A stretch of 8,776 bases of DNA from Planctomycetaceae bacterium. GTDB taxonomy: Bacteria > Planctomycetota > Planctomycetia > Isosphaerales > Isosphaeraceae. The stretch lies in contig JAFANO010000476.1 of assembly GCA_019232645.1 (NCBI GenBank), forward strand, positions 1-8,776, read 5' to 3'. A model generated the notes under the pieces. That model saw only the letters and a list, made by a program, of their open reading frames with translations. It did not search any database and had not been told where the DNA came from. The position numbers were made by a program, and so were the translations under genes. The first letter of the stretch is position 1; each line of letters starts with the position of its first letter. Shown here one piece after another: positions 1-5,761 of this stretch.

Positions 1-158
1 CCGTCGTTGGCCCAGCCGCCGAGCCGGGTCGCGTCCTTGAGCTGGTGGCCGCGCGCGCCATCGACGGCAAGGACGCGGGGCAGGTCGGGGAGCGAGGTCT
101 GGTCGCCCCAAAGCTTCTCGAACTGGGCGACGGGGAAGACGTCCTCCTGGCCATGGCC
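1..158 (-). CDS. Possible partial protein running off left edge (unrecognised; start unresolved)
   Basis: On the minus strand the frame reading [15 protein letters not shown]...LGGWANDG is open to the window edge for about 52 codons. Nearly every codon ends in G or C, like the real genes here, and the residue mix is protein-like rather than the Arg/Pro-rich mix of shadow frames. I do not recognise the family. There is no ATG, GTG or TTG in this frame for at least 90 bp upstream of position 158. An ATG (minus strand, 163-161) lies just upstream but one base out of frame, in the run GATGGGGCC, with a GGAAGGA-like stretch before it. A one-base G insertion in that run, real or a sequencing error, would explain the missing start. 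A longer open frame from an ATG at 267-265 also exists, but its second half looks like a shadow frame. A minus-strand promoter candidate at 352-381 supports leftward transcription. Confidence 0.4.
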
Positions 159-182
159 CCATCGGGAGCAAGTCCTTCCGTA

Positions 183-204
183 CGGTATCGGCGGCCCGAT
201 ACCG
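183..204. repeat. Perfect inverted repeat, 9-bp stem with 4-nt loop
   Basis: CGGTATCGG (183-191), CGGC loop (192-195), CCGATACCG (196-204): a perfect 9-bp stem. No T-run follows on either strand, so it is not an ordinary intrinsic terminator. It lies in the predicted leader of the left-edge minus-strand gene, about 25 nt upstream of where coding character begins, so an RNA-level or operator role is possible but unproven. Confidence 0.6.
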
Positions 205-351
205 CCTTGCCCTGCAACCGGCCGCGGTGATGACCTCCGGGTGATTCGCAGTCGAGCCGCCCCTCATGTATCGAATGACCGCCGCCCGGGAGGACCCGAC
301 CGGAACCCGCCCTCAATCACTACGGGCACGTAATGCCCCCTCTCGTAGGTG

Positions 352-381
352 ATTATCCTACACGGCGCCCTACCATGCCAA
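352..381 (-). promoter_or_regulatory. Candidate sigma70-type promoter for the left-edge minus-strand gene
   Basis: On the minus strand, TTGGCA (-35, positions 381-376; 5 of 6 match to TTGACA) and GATAAT (-10, 357-352; 5 of 6 match to TATAAT) are separated by 18 bp. The region is AT-rich against a GC-rich background. Predicted transcription starts near 345 and reads left, giving a leader of roughly 185 nt. It overlaps a small inverted repeat, GTAGG (345-349) / CCTAC (357-361), that could serve as an operator. Confidence 0.45.
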
Positions 382-505
382 CAACCCTAGCACAATTGGA
401 GGGGGACGAGGCAAATTGGAAAACCCGGCTTGACATCCTAGCGACCCACTTTGGTCGCGCGATGTGCGTCTTCCACCCGCCACCCCGCCGCGCGGGTGGC
501 CGATC

Positions 506-535
506 TTGGAAACTCCCCGGCCTCGACCGTATGAT
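506..535 (+). promoter_or_regulatory. Candidate sigma70-type promoter of asd
   Basis: TTGGAA (506-511, 4 of 6 to the -35 consensus) and TATGAT (530-535, 5 of 6 to the -10 consensus) are separated by 18 bp. The -10 sits in a short AT-rich island. Transcription would start near 542 and leave a leader of about 120 nt before the asd GTG. An 8-bp inverted repeat (473-480 / 492-499) ends just upstream of the -35. Confidence 0.5.
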
Positions 536-648
536 ATTTCGACCGCCCCGGAGGACGGTCCCCGGGAGCAAGAGCCCCCGACGAGTCCGCGAGCCCTGGC
601 GCCCGGGTGTCGGATCGATGACGGGCGAGGCGCGCCCTCTGGTGCGTT

Positions 649-654
649 GAGGAG
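649..654 (+). promoter_or_regulatory. Ribosome binding site fixing the GTG start of asd
   Basis: GAGGAG lies 8 nt upstream of the GTG at 663. It is the strongest Shine-Dalgarno match near the 5' end and supports GTG rather than a later codon; the conserved GASGAVG loop follows directly after this start. Confidence 0.75.
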
Positions 655-662
655 AGAGTCTC

Positions 663-1679
663 GTGAAGAGCGTTGCCGTGGTCGGGGCCAGTGGGGCCGT
701 CGGAGACGTGATGATCCGCATGCTCCAGGAGCGGAAATTCCCGGTCGGTGCGATCAAGTTCCTGGCCTCGGAGCGGAGCACGGGCAAGTCGGTCACGTTC
801 GCCGGCGAGTCCTTCTCGATCGAGCCGCTCTCGCCCAGGGCGTTCGAGGGCGTGGACCTCGTGCTCTCGAGCACCCCGGCGTCGGTCTCGAAGCAATACA
901 GCCCGATCGCGGCGCGGGCCGGCGCCGTCGTCGTCGACAACTCGAGCGCCTTCCGGATGGACCCCGACGTCCCCCTTGTTGTGCCCGAGGTCAACCCGCA
1001 CGACGTTGCCAAGCACAAGGGCATCATCGCCAACCCGAACTGCTCGACGATCCAGATGGTCGTGGCGCTGAAGCCGTTGCACGACGCCTTCCGGGTCCGG
1101 CGGGTGGTCGTCAGCACGTATCAGTCGGTCTCGGGGGCCGGCCAGAAGGGATTGTACGAGCTCCAGATGCAAACCCTGGCGTACGTGACCGGCCAGCCGA
1201 GCCCCGAGCCGGTCAAGTTCGCGCACCCGATCGCGTTCAACTGCGTCCCCCAGATCGACGAGTTCCTCGCGAATGGCTATACGAAGGAAGAGATGAAGAT
1301 GGTCAACGAGACTCGCAAGATCATGGGCGACGACGCGATCGACGTCTGCCCGACCTGCGTGCGGGTCCCGGTGCTCTACAGCCACAGCGAGTCGATCCTG
1401 GTCGAGACCGAGGGTCCGATCACGCCCGAGGCGGCCCGCGAGGCCTGGTCGCACGCCCCCGGCCTGGTCGTCGTGGACGACCCCCAGGCGTGCCAGTACC
1501 CCCTGCCCGCCAGCGCGGCCGACCGCGACGAGGTCTTCGTCGGCCGGATCCGCCAGGACCTGAACCGCCCCAACGCGCTGCTGTTCTGGTGCGTCAGCGA
1601 CAACCTCCGCAAGGGCGCCGCCACCAACGCCGTCCAGATCGCCGAGGAACTGCTCAAGCTCGACCCGGTCGGGGCGTAG
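663..1679 (+). CDS. asd: Aspartate-semialdehyde dehydrogenase
   Basis: Catalyses NADPH-dependent reduction of L-aspartyl-4-phosphate to L-aspartate-4-semialdehyde, the branch point toward lysine/diaminopimelate, threonine and methionine; cytoplasmic. The 338 residues are the usual family length. Visible landmarks: N-terminal NADP-binding loop GASGAVG (residues 8-14), VDNSSAFRMD (91-100), the active-site segment NPNCSTIQM with catalytic Cys127, QSVSGAG (154-160), RVPV-x3-SHSE with the substrate-binding Arg234 and the base His241, and the C-terminal NLRKGAATNAVQIAE. The start is GTG at 663, with GAGGAG 8 nt upstream. It is the first gene of a rightward group, with truA starting 274 bp downstream. 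A predicted promoter lies at 506-535. Nothing is truncated, and all key residues are present. Assignment is very secure. Confidence 0.97.
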   Translation: MKSVAVVGASGAVGDVMIRMLQERKFPVGAIKFLASERSTGKSVTFAGESFSIEPLSPRAFEGVDLVLSSTPASVSKQYSPIAARAGAVVVDNSSAFRMDPDVPLVVPEVNPHDVAKHKGIIANPNCSTIQMVVALKPLHDAFRVRRVVVSTYQSVSGAGQKGLYELQMQTLAYVTGQPSPEPVKFAHPIAFNCVPQIDEFLANGYTKEEMKMVNETRKIMGDDAIDVCPTCVRVPVLYSHSESILVETEGPITPEAAREAWSHAPGLVVVDDPQACQYPLPASAADRDEVFVGRIRQDLNRPNALLFWCVSDNLRKGAATNAVQIAEELLKLDPVGA

Positions 1680-1829
1680 CCGGTGGCGATGAGCTGGGAG
1701 GCCGGGATGGGCGGTCCCCGACGACTTGGCCTCGTTCGCGTCCGGCGATCCCGCCGGCAGGCCCGCCGAACGATCGCGTGAGGCGTGGAGAGTGAGTGGC
1801 TGTCCTCGTGGGGCTCTCGGGGAGGTGTC

Positions 1830-1863
1830 GGCGTGGCTTTTCCGCACGTGTCGGAGGCACGCC
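1830..1863 (+). other. Imperfect hairpin in the asd-truA gap
   Basis: GGCGTG (1830-1835) pairs with CACGCC (1858-1863), and an inner TCCG/CGGA pair brackets a small loop, giving a long bulged stem. No T-run follows, so it is not a standard terminator. It lies about 90 nt upstream of truA in a 274-bp gap without a convincing gene. It could be part of the truA leader or a processing site; no function is assigned. Confidence 0.35.
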
Positions 1864-1953
1864 CTTGGAAGTCGCTGGCGAACCTCGAGTTCGATCACCC
1901 CATCCCGTCGAGGTTGTGATCGCCCGGCCCGGCGCCGAGGCGGACCCGGGTCG

Positions 1954-2691
1954 ATGCGCAACATCAAGCTGGTCTTGAGCTACGACGGCACCGACTTCTC
2001 CGGCTGGCAGCGCCAGCCCGATCGGCGGACGGTCCAGCAGGTGCTCGAGGAGGCGATCGGCCAATTGACCGGCGTCATGCCGTCGACGAACGCGAGCGGA
2101 CGGACCGACGCCGGGGTGCATGCGCTGGGGCAGGTCGTCCACTTCTACACCGCCTCGAGGCACCCGCCCGAGGTCTTCGTCAAGGCGCTCAACGCGACGC
2201 TGCCCCAGGACCTCCGCGTCCGAGGCGCCTGGGAGATGCCGCAGGCGTTCCACGCCACGCTCGACGCCAAGGCCAAGCTCTATCGCTATGTCATCGACAA
2301 CGGGCCGATCGCCGACCCCTTCCAGACGCGGTATAGTTACCACGTCTACCGGCCGCTCGACGTCGCCGCGATGGGCCGCGCCGCACGGGCGTTGCGGGGT
2401 CGGCACGACTTCCACAGCTTCGAGACGCACTGGCCCAACCGGACCAGCAGCGTCCGGACGATCAGCCACATCGCCGTCAACCGCATGAGCGATTTCGTCT
2501 GGGTGGATGTCGAGGCCGACGGATTCCTTTATAACATGGTGCGGTCGATCGCGGGGACGCTCCTGCTGGTCGGCTCGGGGCGTTGGCCCGAGTCGAAGGT
2601 CGCCGAGGCCCTCCGCGCCGAGGACCGTCGCGAGGCGGGGCCGACCGCGCCGCCGCAGGGGCTCTTCCTGGTCCGGGTCCGCTACGGCTGA
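1954..2691 (+). CDS. truA: tRNA pseudouridine(38-40) synthase TruA
   Basis: Isomerises uridines 38, 39 and 40 of the tRNA anticodon stem to pseudouridine. The 245-residue length is normal for TruA. The N-terminus is typical (LVLSYDGTDFSGWQRQP), followed by the catalytic loop ASGRTDAGVHALGQ with nucleophile Asp52. Further landmarks are the conserved KLYRYVID segment with Tyr110, HDFHSFETH, and the C-terminal FLYNMVRSIAGTLLLVGSG. The ATG at 1954 is chosen because homology begins at the first residues. The frame is open further upstream to a TTG at 1726, but those 76 residues are Arg/Ser/Pro-rich and not family-like. The Shine-Dalgarno signal is weak. The gene follows asd in the same direction and is 69 bp before the GT4 gene. 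TruA is usually monocistronic or in housekeeping operons, so the neighbours say little about function. Confidence 0.96.
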   Translation: MRNIKLVLSYDGTDFSGWQRQPDRRTVQQVLEEAIGQLTGVMPSTNASGRTDAGVHALGQVVHFYTASRHPPEVFVKALNATLPQDLRVRGAWEMPQAFHATLDAKAKLYRYVIDNGPIADPFQTRYSYHVYRPLDVAAMGRAARALRGRHDFHSFETHWPNRTSSVRTISHIAVNRMSDFVWVDVEADGFLYNMVRSIAGTLLLVGSGRWPESKVAEALRAEDRREAGPTAPPQGLFLVRVRYG

Positions 2692-2714
2692 GTCGGAGTC
2701 GGGGTGCAAGGGTC

Positions 2715-2744
2715 ATCGGCGGGCCGATCCCCCGGCCTCGGGGG
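2715..2744 (+). other. Two back-to-back hairpins upstream of the GT4 gene
   Basis: ATCGG-CGGG-CCGAT (2715-2728) is followed immediately by CCCCCG-GCCT-CGGGGG (2729-2744). Both are perfect stems (5 and 6 bp) with 4-nt loops. They fill the middle of the 69-bp truA-GT4 gap, and the second arm is the only G-rich tract that could act as a Shine-Dalgarno for the next gene. No T-run follows. Confidence 0.5.
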
Positions 2745-2760
2745 CGAGCAAGTGCATTCG

Positions 2761-3954
2761 ATGCGGATCGTCCATGTGATCACCCGCCTGATCATCGGCG
2801 GGGCGCAGGAGAACACGCTGCTGACGGTCGAGGGCCTGCACCACCGCTTCGGCGACGACGTCACGCTGATCAGCGGACCGGCCGAGGGGCCGGAGGGGGA
2901 CCTCTTCGACCGCGCCGAGCGGCTCGGGCTGAAGGTCGAGGTGATGCCCGAGCTGGTCCGCCGGATCCGGCCGGCGACCGACTTGAGGGCCTATTTCCTC
3001 CTGCGCCGGGCGATCCGTCGGCTGAAGCCCGAGGTCGTCCACACGCACAGCTCGAAGGCCGGGATCATTGGCCGGGCGGCGGCCTGGCACGAGCGGGTAC
3101 CCGCCGTCGTGCACACGATCCACGGGCTGCCGTTCGGGCCGTCCGAGCGGCCGCTGGCCAGCCGAGCGTACGTGGCGCTAGAGCGCTGGGCCGCCCGGCG
3201 GTGCCACGCGATCGTCAGCGTCTGCGACGCGATGACCGAGCAGGCGCTGGCGGCCGGGGTTGGCCGTCCCGAGCAGTATCGGACGGTCTTCAGCGGCATG
3301 GACGTCGAGGCGTTCCTGAACCCGCGCCGGCCGCGCGACGAGGTCCGCCGCGCGCTGGGCCTGGGCGGCGACGAGGTCGCATTCGGCACCGTCGCCCGGC
3401 TCTTCGTCCGCAAGGGGCACGACGACATCCTCGCGGCGGCTCCGGCGGTCCTCGGCGCCAATCCCAAGGTCCGCTTCGTCTTCATCGGCGACGGCATCCT
3501 CCGCGACCGTTTGATCGCCGAGGCCGAGCGGCTGGGCCTCCGGCACGCGTTCCGCTTCGTCGGCCTGGTCTCCCCCGATCGGATCCCCGAGCTCCTGGGG
3601 GCGATGGACGCCGTCGTGCATCCGAGCCTCCGCGAGGGCCTGGCCCGCGTCCTGCCCCAGGCGCTGCTGGTCGGCCGCCCCGTCATCAGCTACGACATCG
3701 ACGGGGCGCGCGAGGTCGTCCTGCCCGAGACCGGGATCCTGCTCCGGCCGCGCGACCTGCCGGGCCTCAGCGCCGCGATCCTCCGGCTGGCGGCCGACCC
3801 GGCGCTGCGCCAGGCGATGGGCCGGGAGGGCCGGCGTCGGTTCGCGCACCAGTTCCGCCACGAGACGATGACGGAGCAGCTCCGCTCGCTCTATGAGCAA
3901 TTGCTGGGGGCGCCGATGGCGTTGAGCGCCGTTCCCGTTCGCGGACCAGCGTGA
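2761..3954 (+). CDS. GT4-family glycosyltransferase (GT-B fold)
   Basis: Likely transfers a sugar from a nucleotide-sugar donor to an envelope polysaccharide or lipid acceptor at the cytoplasmic side; acceptor unknown. The 397 residues show both Rossmann halves. The N-terminal acceptor half starts MRIVHVITRLIIGGAQENTL and carries VVHTHSSKAGIIGR (92-105) and VVHTIHGLPFG. The C-terminal donor half has GTVARLFVRKGH (209-220; Arg213 and Lys218 at the donor-phosphate positions), RFVFIGDG, and VVHPSLREGLARVLPQALL. The canonical E-x7-E pair appears as Glu292-x7-Gln300, so the second Glu is replaced by Gln. I believe this Q occurs in related planctomycete GT4 proteins, but cannot verify that here. 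ATG 2761 is preferred; an in-frame GTG at 2752 is a close alternative given the G-rich tract at 2740-2748. The last 188 bp overlap the convergent GT-C gene. Confidence 0.88.
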   Translation: MRIVHVITRLIIGGAQENTLLTVEGLHHRFGDDVTLISGPAEGPEGDLFDRAERLGLKVEVMPELVRRIRPATDLRAYFLLRRAIRRLKPEVVHTHSSKAGIIGRAAAWHERVPAVVHTIHGLPFGPSERPLASRAYVALERWAARRCHAIVSVCDAMTEQALAAGVGRPEQYRTVFSGMDVEAFLNPRRPRDEVRRALGLGGDEVAFGTVARLFVRKGHDDILAAAPAVLGANPKVRFVFIGDGILRDRLIAEAERLGLRHAFRFVGLVSPDRIPELLGAMDAVVHPSLREGLARVLPQALLVGRPVISYDIDGAREVVLPETGILLRPRDLPGLSAAILRLAADPALRQAMGREGRRRFAHQFRHETMTEQLRSLYEQLLGAPMALSAVPVRGPA

Positions 3955-5593
3955 ACCGGAGCGTCTGCGTCTGCCCCTTGTTGAGGTTGAACCCCGTCAG
4001 GGTCTCCTTGACCTCGGCCTCCAGCCAGGGCCTCCGGTGAAATTCGGCCAGCTCGTGGGGCAGCAGCGGCGTGATCACGGCGCCGTGGAGCCGGAGCTGC
4101 TCGTAGAGCTGCTCCCAGACCTTGATCGTCGGCACGGGATGGCCCACCGCGTAGATCACGCTCGGCTCCTGGAACGTGAGCAGGACGGGCTGGGCCCGGA
4201 GTGTCCGCGACAGGACCGCGAGCCGCTCGCCGACGATCCGGGGCGTCCGGTAGGGCTCCAGCGACGGCAGGAGCCAGGCGCCCATCACGAGCAGGACCAC
4301 CGCCCAGGACGCGGCCAGGCCGGTCACCGCCCTCTCGGTCGCCCCGCGATAGATCCGCCCCATCGCGACGATCGTCCCCGCGCCCATGAGGACCGCCAGC
4401 ACCAGGCTCGGCCAGCGCACGTGTGCCGGCACAACCATCGCGAGGGCGATCAGCGCGACGGAGGCGCCGATGCCGACCCCGCCCAGCAGGCCGAACGCCA
4501 GCCGGCCGAGCGGATAACGCCTCAGGTTGACCTCGTCCTTGACCACTTCCAGGACGAGCCAGGCGGCCAGCAGCGCGCAGGCGGGGTAGGCCGGCAGGTA
4601 ATAGTGAACAAGCTTCGTCCGGACGCACTCCAGGAGGATCAGCGGGCCGACGACCCAGCCCAGCAGGAAGCCGAACGCCGGCCGAGTCCCGCGCCGGGTC
4701 CACGCCGCCAGCAGCGCCGCGGGCACGAACGCCGACCAGGGATGGAAGATCCCCAGCGAGGTCAGGAGGTAGTAGCCGGGGAAGGCGCCGTGCTCCTCCA
4801 TCCCGATGGCCACGCGGTTGATCACCTGATTGCCGAGCGCGAATCGGAAGAACTCGCCGTGCGAGATCAGGCCGACGGCCACGAACCAGGGGGCGGTCAG
4901 GAGCAGGAAGAGGAGCGGCCCCCAGCGCCATCGGAGCCGCCGCCAGCACGCGGTCGGCCCGCCCCACCACCAGGAGACCAGCCCCGCGACGGCGATTAGC
5001 GCCGGCCCGACCGGTCCCTTGGTCAGGAACGCCAGCGCCATCAGCCCCCAGAATCCCGCCGCGAACCCGGCCGAAGGCCGCCGCGCCAGTTCCCAGAGGC
5101 AGAACTGGCTCCCGACCAGCCATAACGTCAGTGTGGCGTCGGTCGTCGCCAGCTTCGACTCGATGACCATGATCGGCGCCGTCGCCAGCATCAGCGCGCC
5201 GAGCCGACCCGCCCGGGGCCCGAGCATCCGACGCCCCAGCTCCCAGGTGACCAGGCACGTCGCCACCCCGGCCAGCGCCGAGACGAGCCGCGCGCCGAAC
5301 GGGTTGTCGCCCCCCAGCGCGAACCCGGCGCGCATCAGCCAATAGATCAGGATCGGCTTGTGGTAGCGCGGCTCGGCGTTGAAGCTTGGGTTGATCCAGT
5401 CGCCCCGCGCCCGCATCTCGCGGACGCACTGGGTGTAGCGCGGCTCGTCGCGGTCCCACAGGCTCACCCGGCCGTTGCCCGCGAGGTTCAACGTCAACGC
5501 CAGCAGCGCGATCAGGGCCGGCTCGAGCCGGCGCCCCCGGCGCGAGGCGACCGGCCCGTCGGTAACGTCCGGCGAGGGGGACGTCATAGACAC
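3767..5593 (-). CDS. ArnT/PMT-like GT-C glycosyltransferase (integral membrane)
   Basis: Probably transfers a sugar from a polyprenyl-phosphate donor to a lipid or protein on the outer face of the membrane. About ten hydrophobic segments cover residues ~25-480. The first outer loop holds the family signature SLWDRDEPRYTQ (Asp47, Asp49, Glu50), followed by EPRYHKPILIYWL (74-86). Later come LAFLTKGPVGPAL and RTKLVHYYLPAYPA, all typical of GT39/ArnT-like proteins. The start is GTG 5593 with GGAGG 5 nt upstream (5599-5603); ATG 5587, 11 nt from the same site, is an equally plausible start two residues later. Recognisable sequence ends at about residue 550 (QTLRFTLVRERERR). The remaining ~56 residues are Pro/Gly/Ala/Arg/Ser-rich and lie antisense to the GT4 gene, so the original stop may have been lost. 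The exact substrate cannot be read from sequence. Confidence 0.88.
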   Translation of the reverse strand: MSMTSPSPDVTDGPVASRRGRRLEPALIALLALTLNLAGNGRVSLWDRDEPRYTQCVREMRARGDWINPSFNAEPRYHKPILIYWLMRAGFALGGDNPFGARLVSALAGVATCLVTWELGRRMLGPRAGRLGALMLATAPIMVIESKLATTDATLTLWLVGSQFCLWELARRPSAGFAAGFWGLMALAFLTKGPVGPALIAVAGLVSWWWGGPTACWRRLRWRWGPLLFLLLTAPWFVAVGLISHGEFFRFALGNQVINRVAIGMEEHGAFPGYYLLTSLGIFHPWSAFVPAALLAAWTRRGTRPAFGFLLGWVVGPLILLECVRTKLVHYYLPAYPACALLAAWLVLEVVKDEVNLRRYPLGRLAFGLLGGVGIGASVALIALAMVVPAHVRWPSLVLAVLMGAGTIVAMGRIYRGATERAVTGLAASWAVVLLVMGAWLLPSLEPYRTPRIVGERLAVLSRTLRAQPVLLTFQEPSVIYAVGHPVPTIKVWEQLYEQLRLHGAVITPLLPHELAEFHRRPWLEAEVKETLTGFNLNKGQTQTLRFTLVRERERRSTPSAPPAIAHRASGAAPSSSRGGTGARTDAGPPGPSPGAAPGRPPAGGSRR

Positions 5594-5667
5594 GGCTTCC
5601 TCCGTGGGTCTTGGTAGGAATCGTCCTCGATCCCGATCGTACGCGCGGCAGTGCGGACTCGTGGAGG

Positions 5668-5695
5668 TTCACGCCGATGGGCGAGGCAGTATAAT
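5668..5695 (+). promoter_or_regulatory. Sigma70-type promoter of the radical-SAM-like gene
   Basis: A perfect TATAAT (5690-5695) stands out in GC-rich DNA. TTCACG (5668-5673, 4 of 6 to the -35 consensus) precedes it with a 16-bp spacer. Transcription would start near 5702, about 60 nt before the ATG at 5762. It lies in the 168-bp divergent gap with the GT-C gene. This also argues against the upstream in-frame GTG at 5651, which would be outside the transcript. No equally clear leftward promoter was found in this gap. Confidence 0.65.
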
Positions 5696-5761
5696 GGAAG
5701 TCGCCGGACGTGGGGAAGGTGCGTTTTCAGGCCCCGACCATCGACCCGAGGCCGTGTCGTC

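Larger units (their letters stand above)
231..662. other. Divergent intergenic region between left-edge gene and asd
   Basis: I see no convincing gene in these 430 bp. The stretch holds a leftward promoter (352-381), a rightward promoter (506-535) and a cluster of short inverted repeats. These are GGGCA/TGCCC (324-338), GTAGG/CCTAC (345-361), GCGACC/GGTCGC (441-458) and CCACCCGC/GCGGGTGG (473-480 and 492-499). An AATTGGA heptamer recurs 20 bp apart (394-400 and 414-420). A TTGACA at 430-435 has no matching -10 at the right distance and was not called as a promoter. Confidence 0.6.

Noticed and set aside
430..458. TTGACA at 430-435 as a rightward promoter
   Set aside because: The -35 match is perfect, but positions 16-18 bp downstream read G/C-rich (GGTCGC) with no -10-like sequence; the 506-535 pair fits better.
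473..499. 8-bp stem CCACCCGC/GCGGGTGG as an intrinsic terminator
   Set aside because: There is no T-run on either side, and no gene end lies nearby on either strand.
464..1795. Plus-strand frame (about 443 codons) overlapping asd
   Set aside because: Out-of-frame shadow dominated by Arg, Pro and Gly; the asd frame carries all catalytic motifs.
1726..1953. N-terminal extension of TruA from TTG at 1726
   Set aside because: The 76 extra residues are unlike TruA, Arg/Ser-rich and lacking a ribosome site; family homology starts at ATG 1954.
438..1967. Long minus-strand open frame (about 509 codons) opposite asd
   Set aside because: It is antisense to a securely identified asd; its Arg/Asp/Leu/Val-rich composition is the typical shadow of a high-GC3 gene, and no family motif is visible.
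3891..5672. Second long minus-strand frame (about 593 codons) over the GT-C gene
   Set aside because: It is an offset frame of the GT-C gene with Arg/Ala/Gly-rich sequence and no membrane segments. It differs only in ending at 3891 rather than 3767.
5651..5761. Upstream GTG start for the radical-SAM-like protein
   Set aside because: It lies upstream of the perfect TATAAT at 5690-5695 and adds 37 Arg-rich residues without family character.
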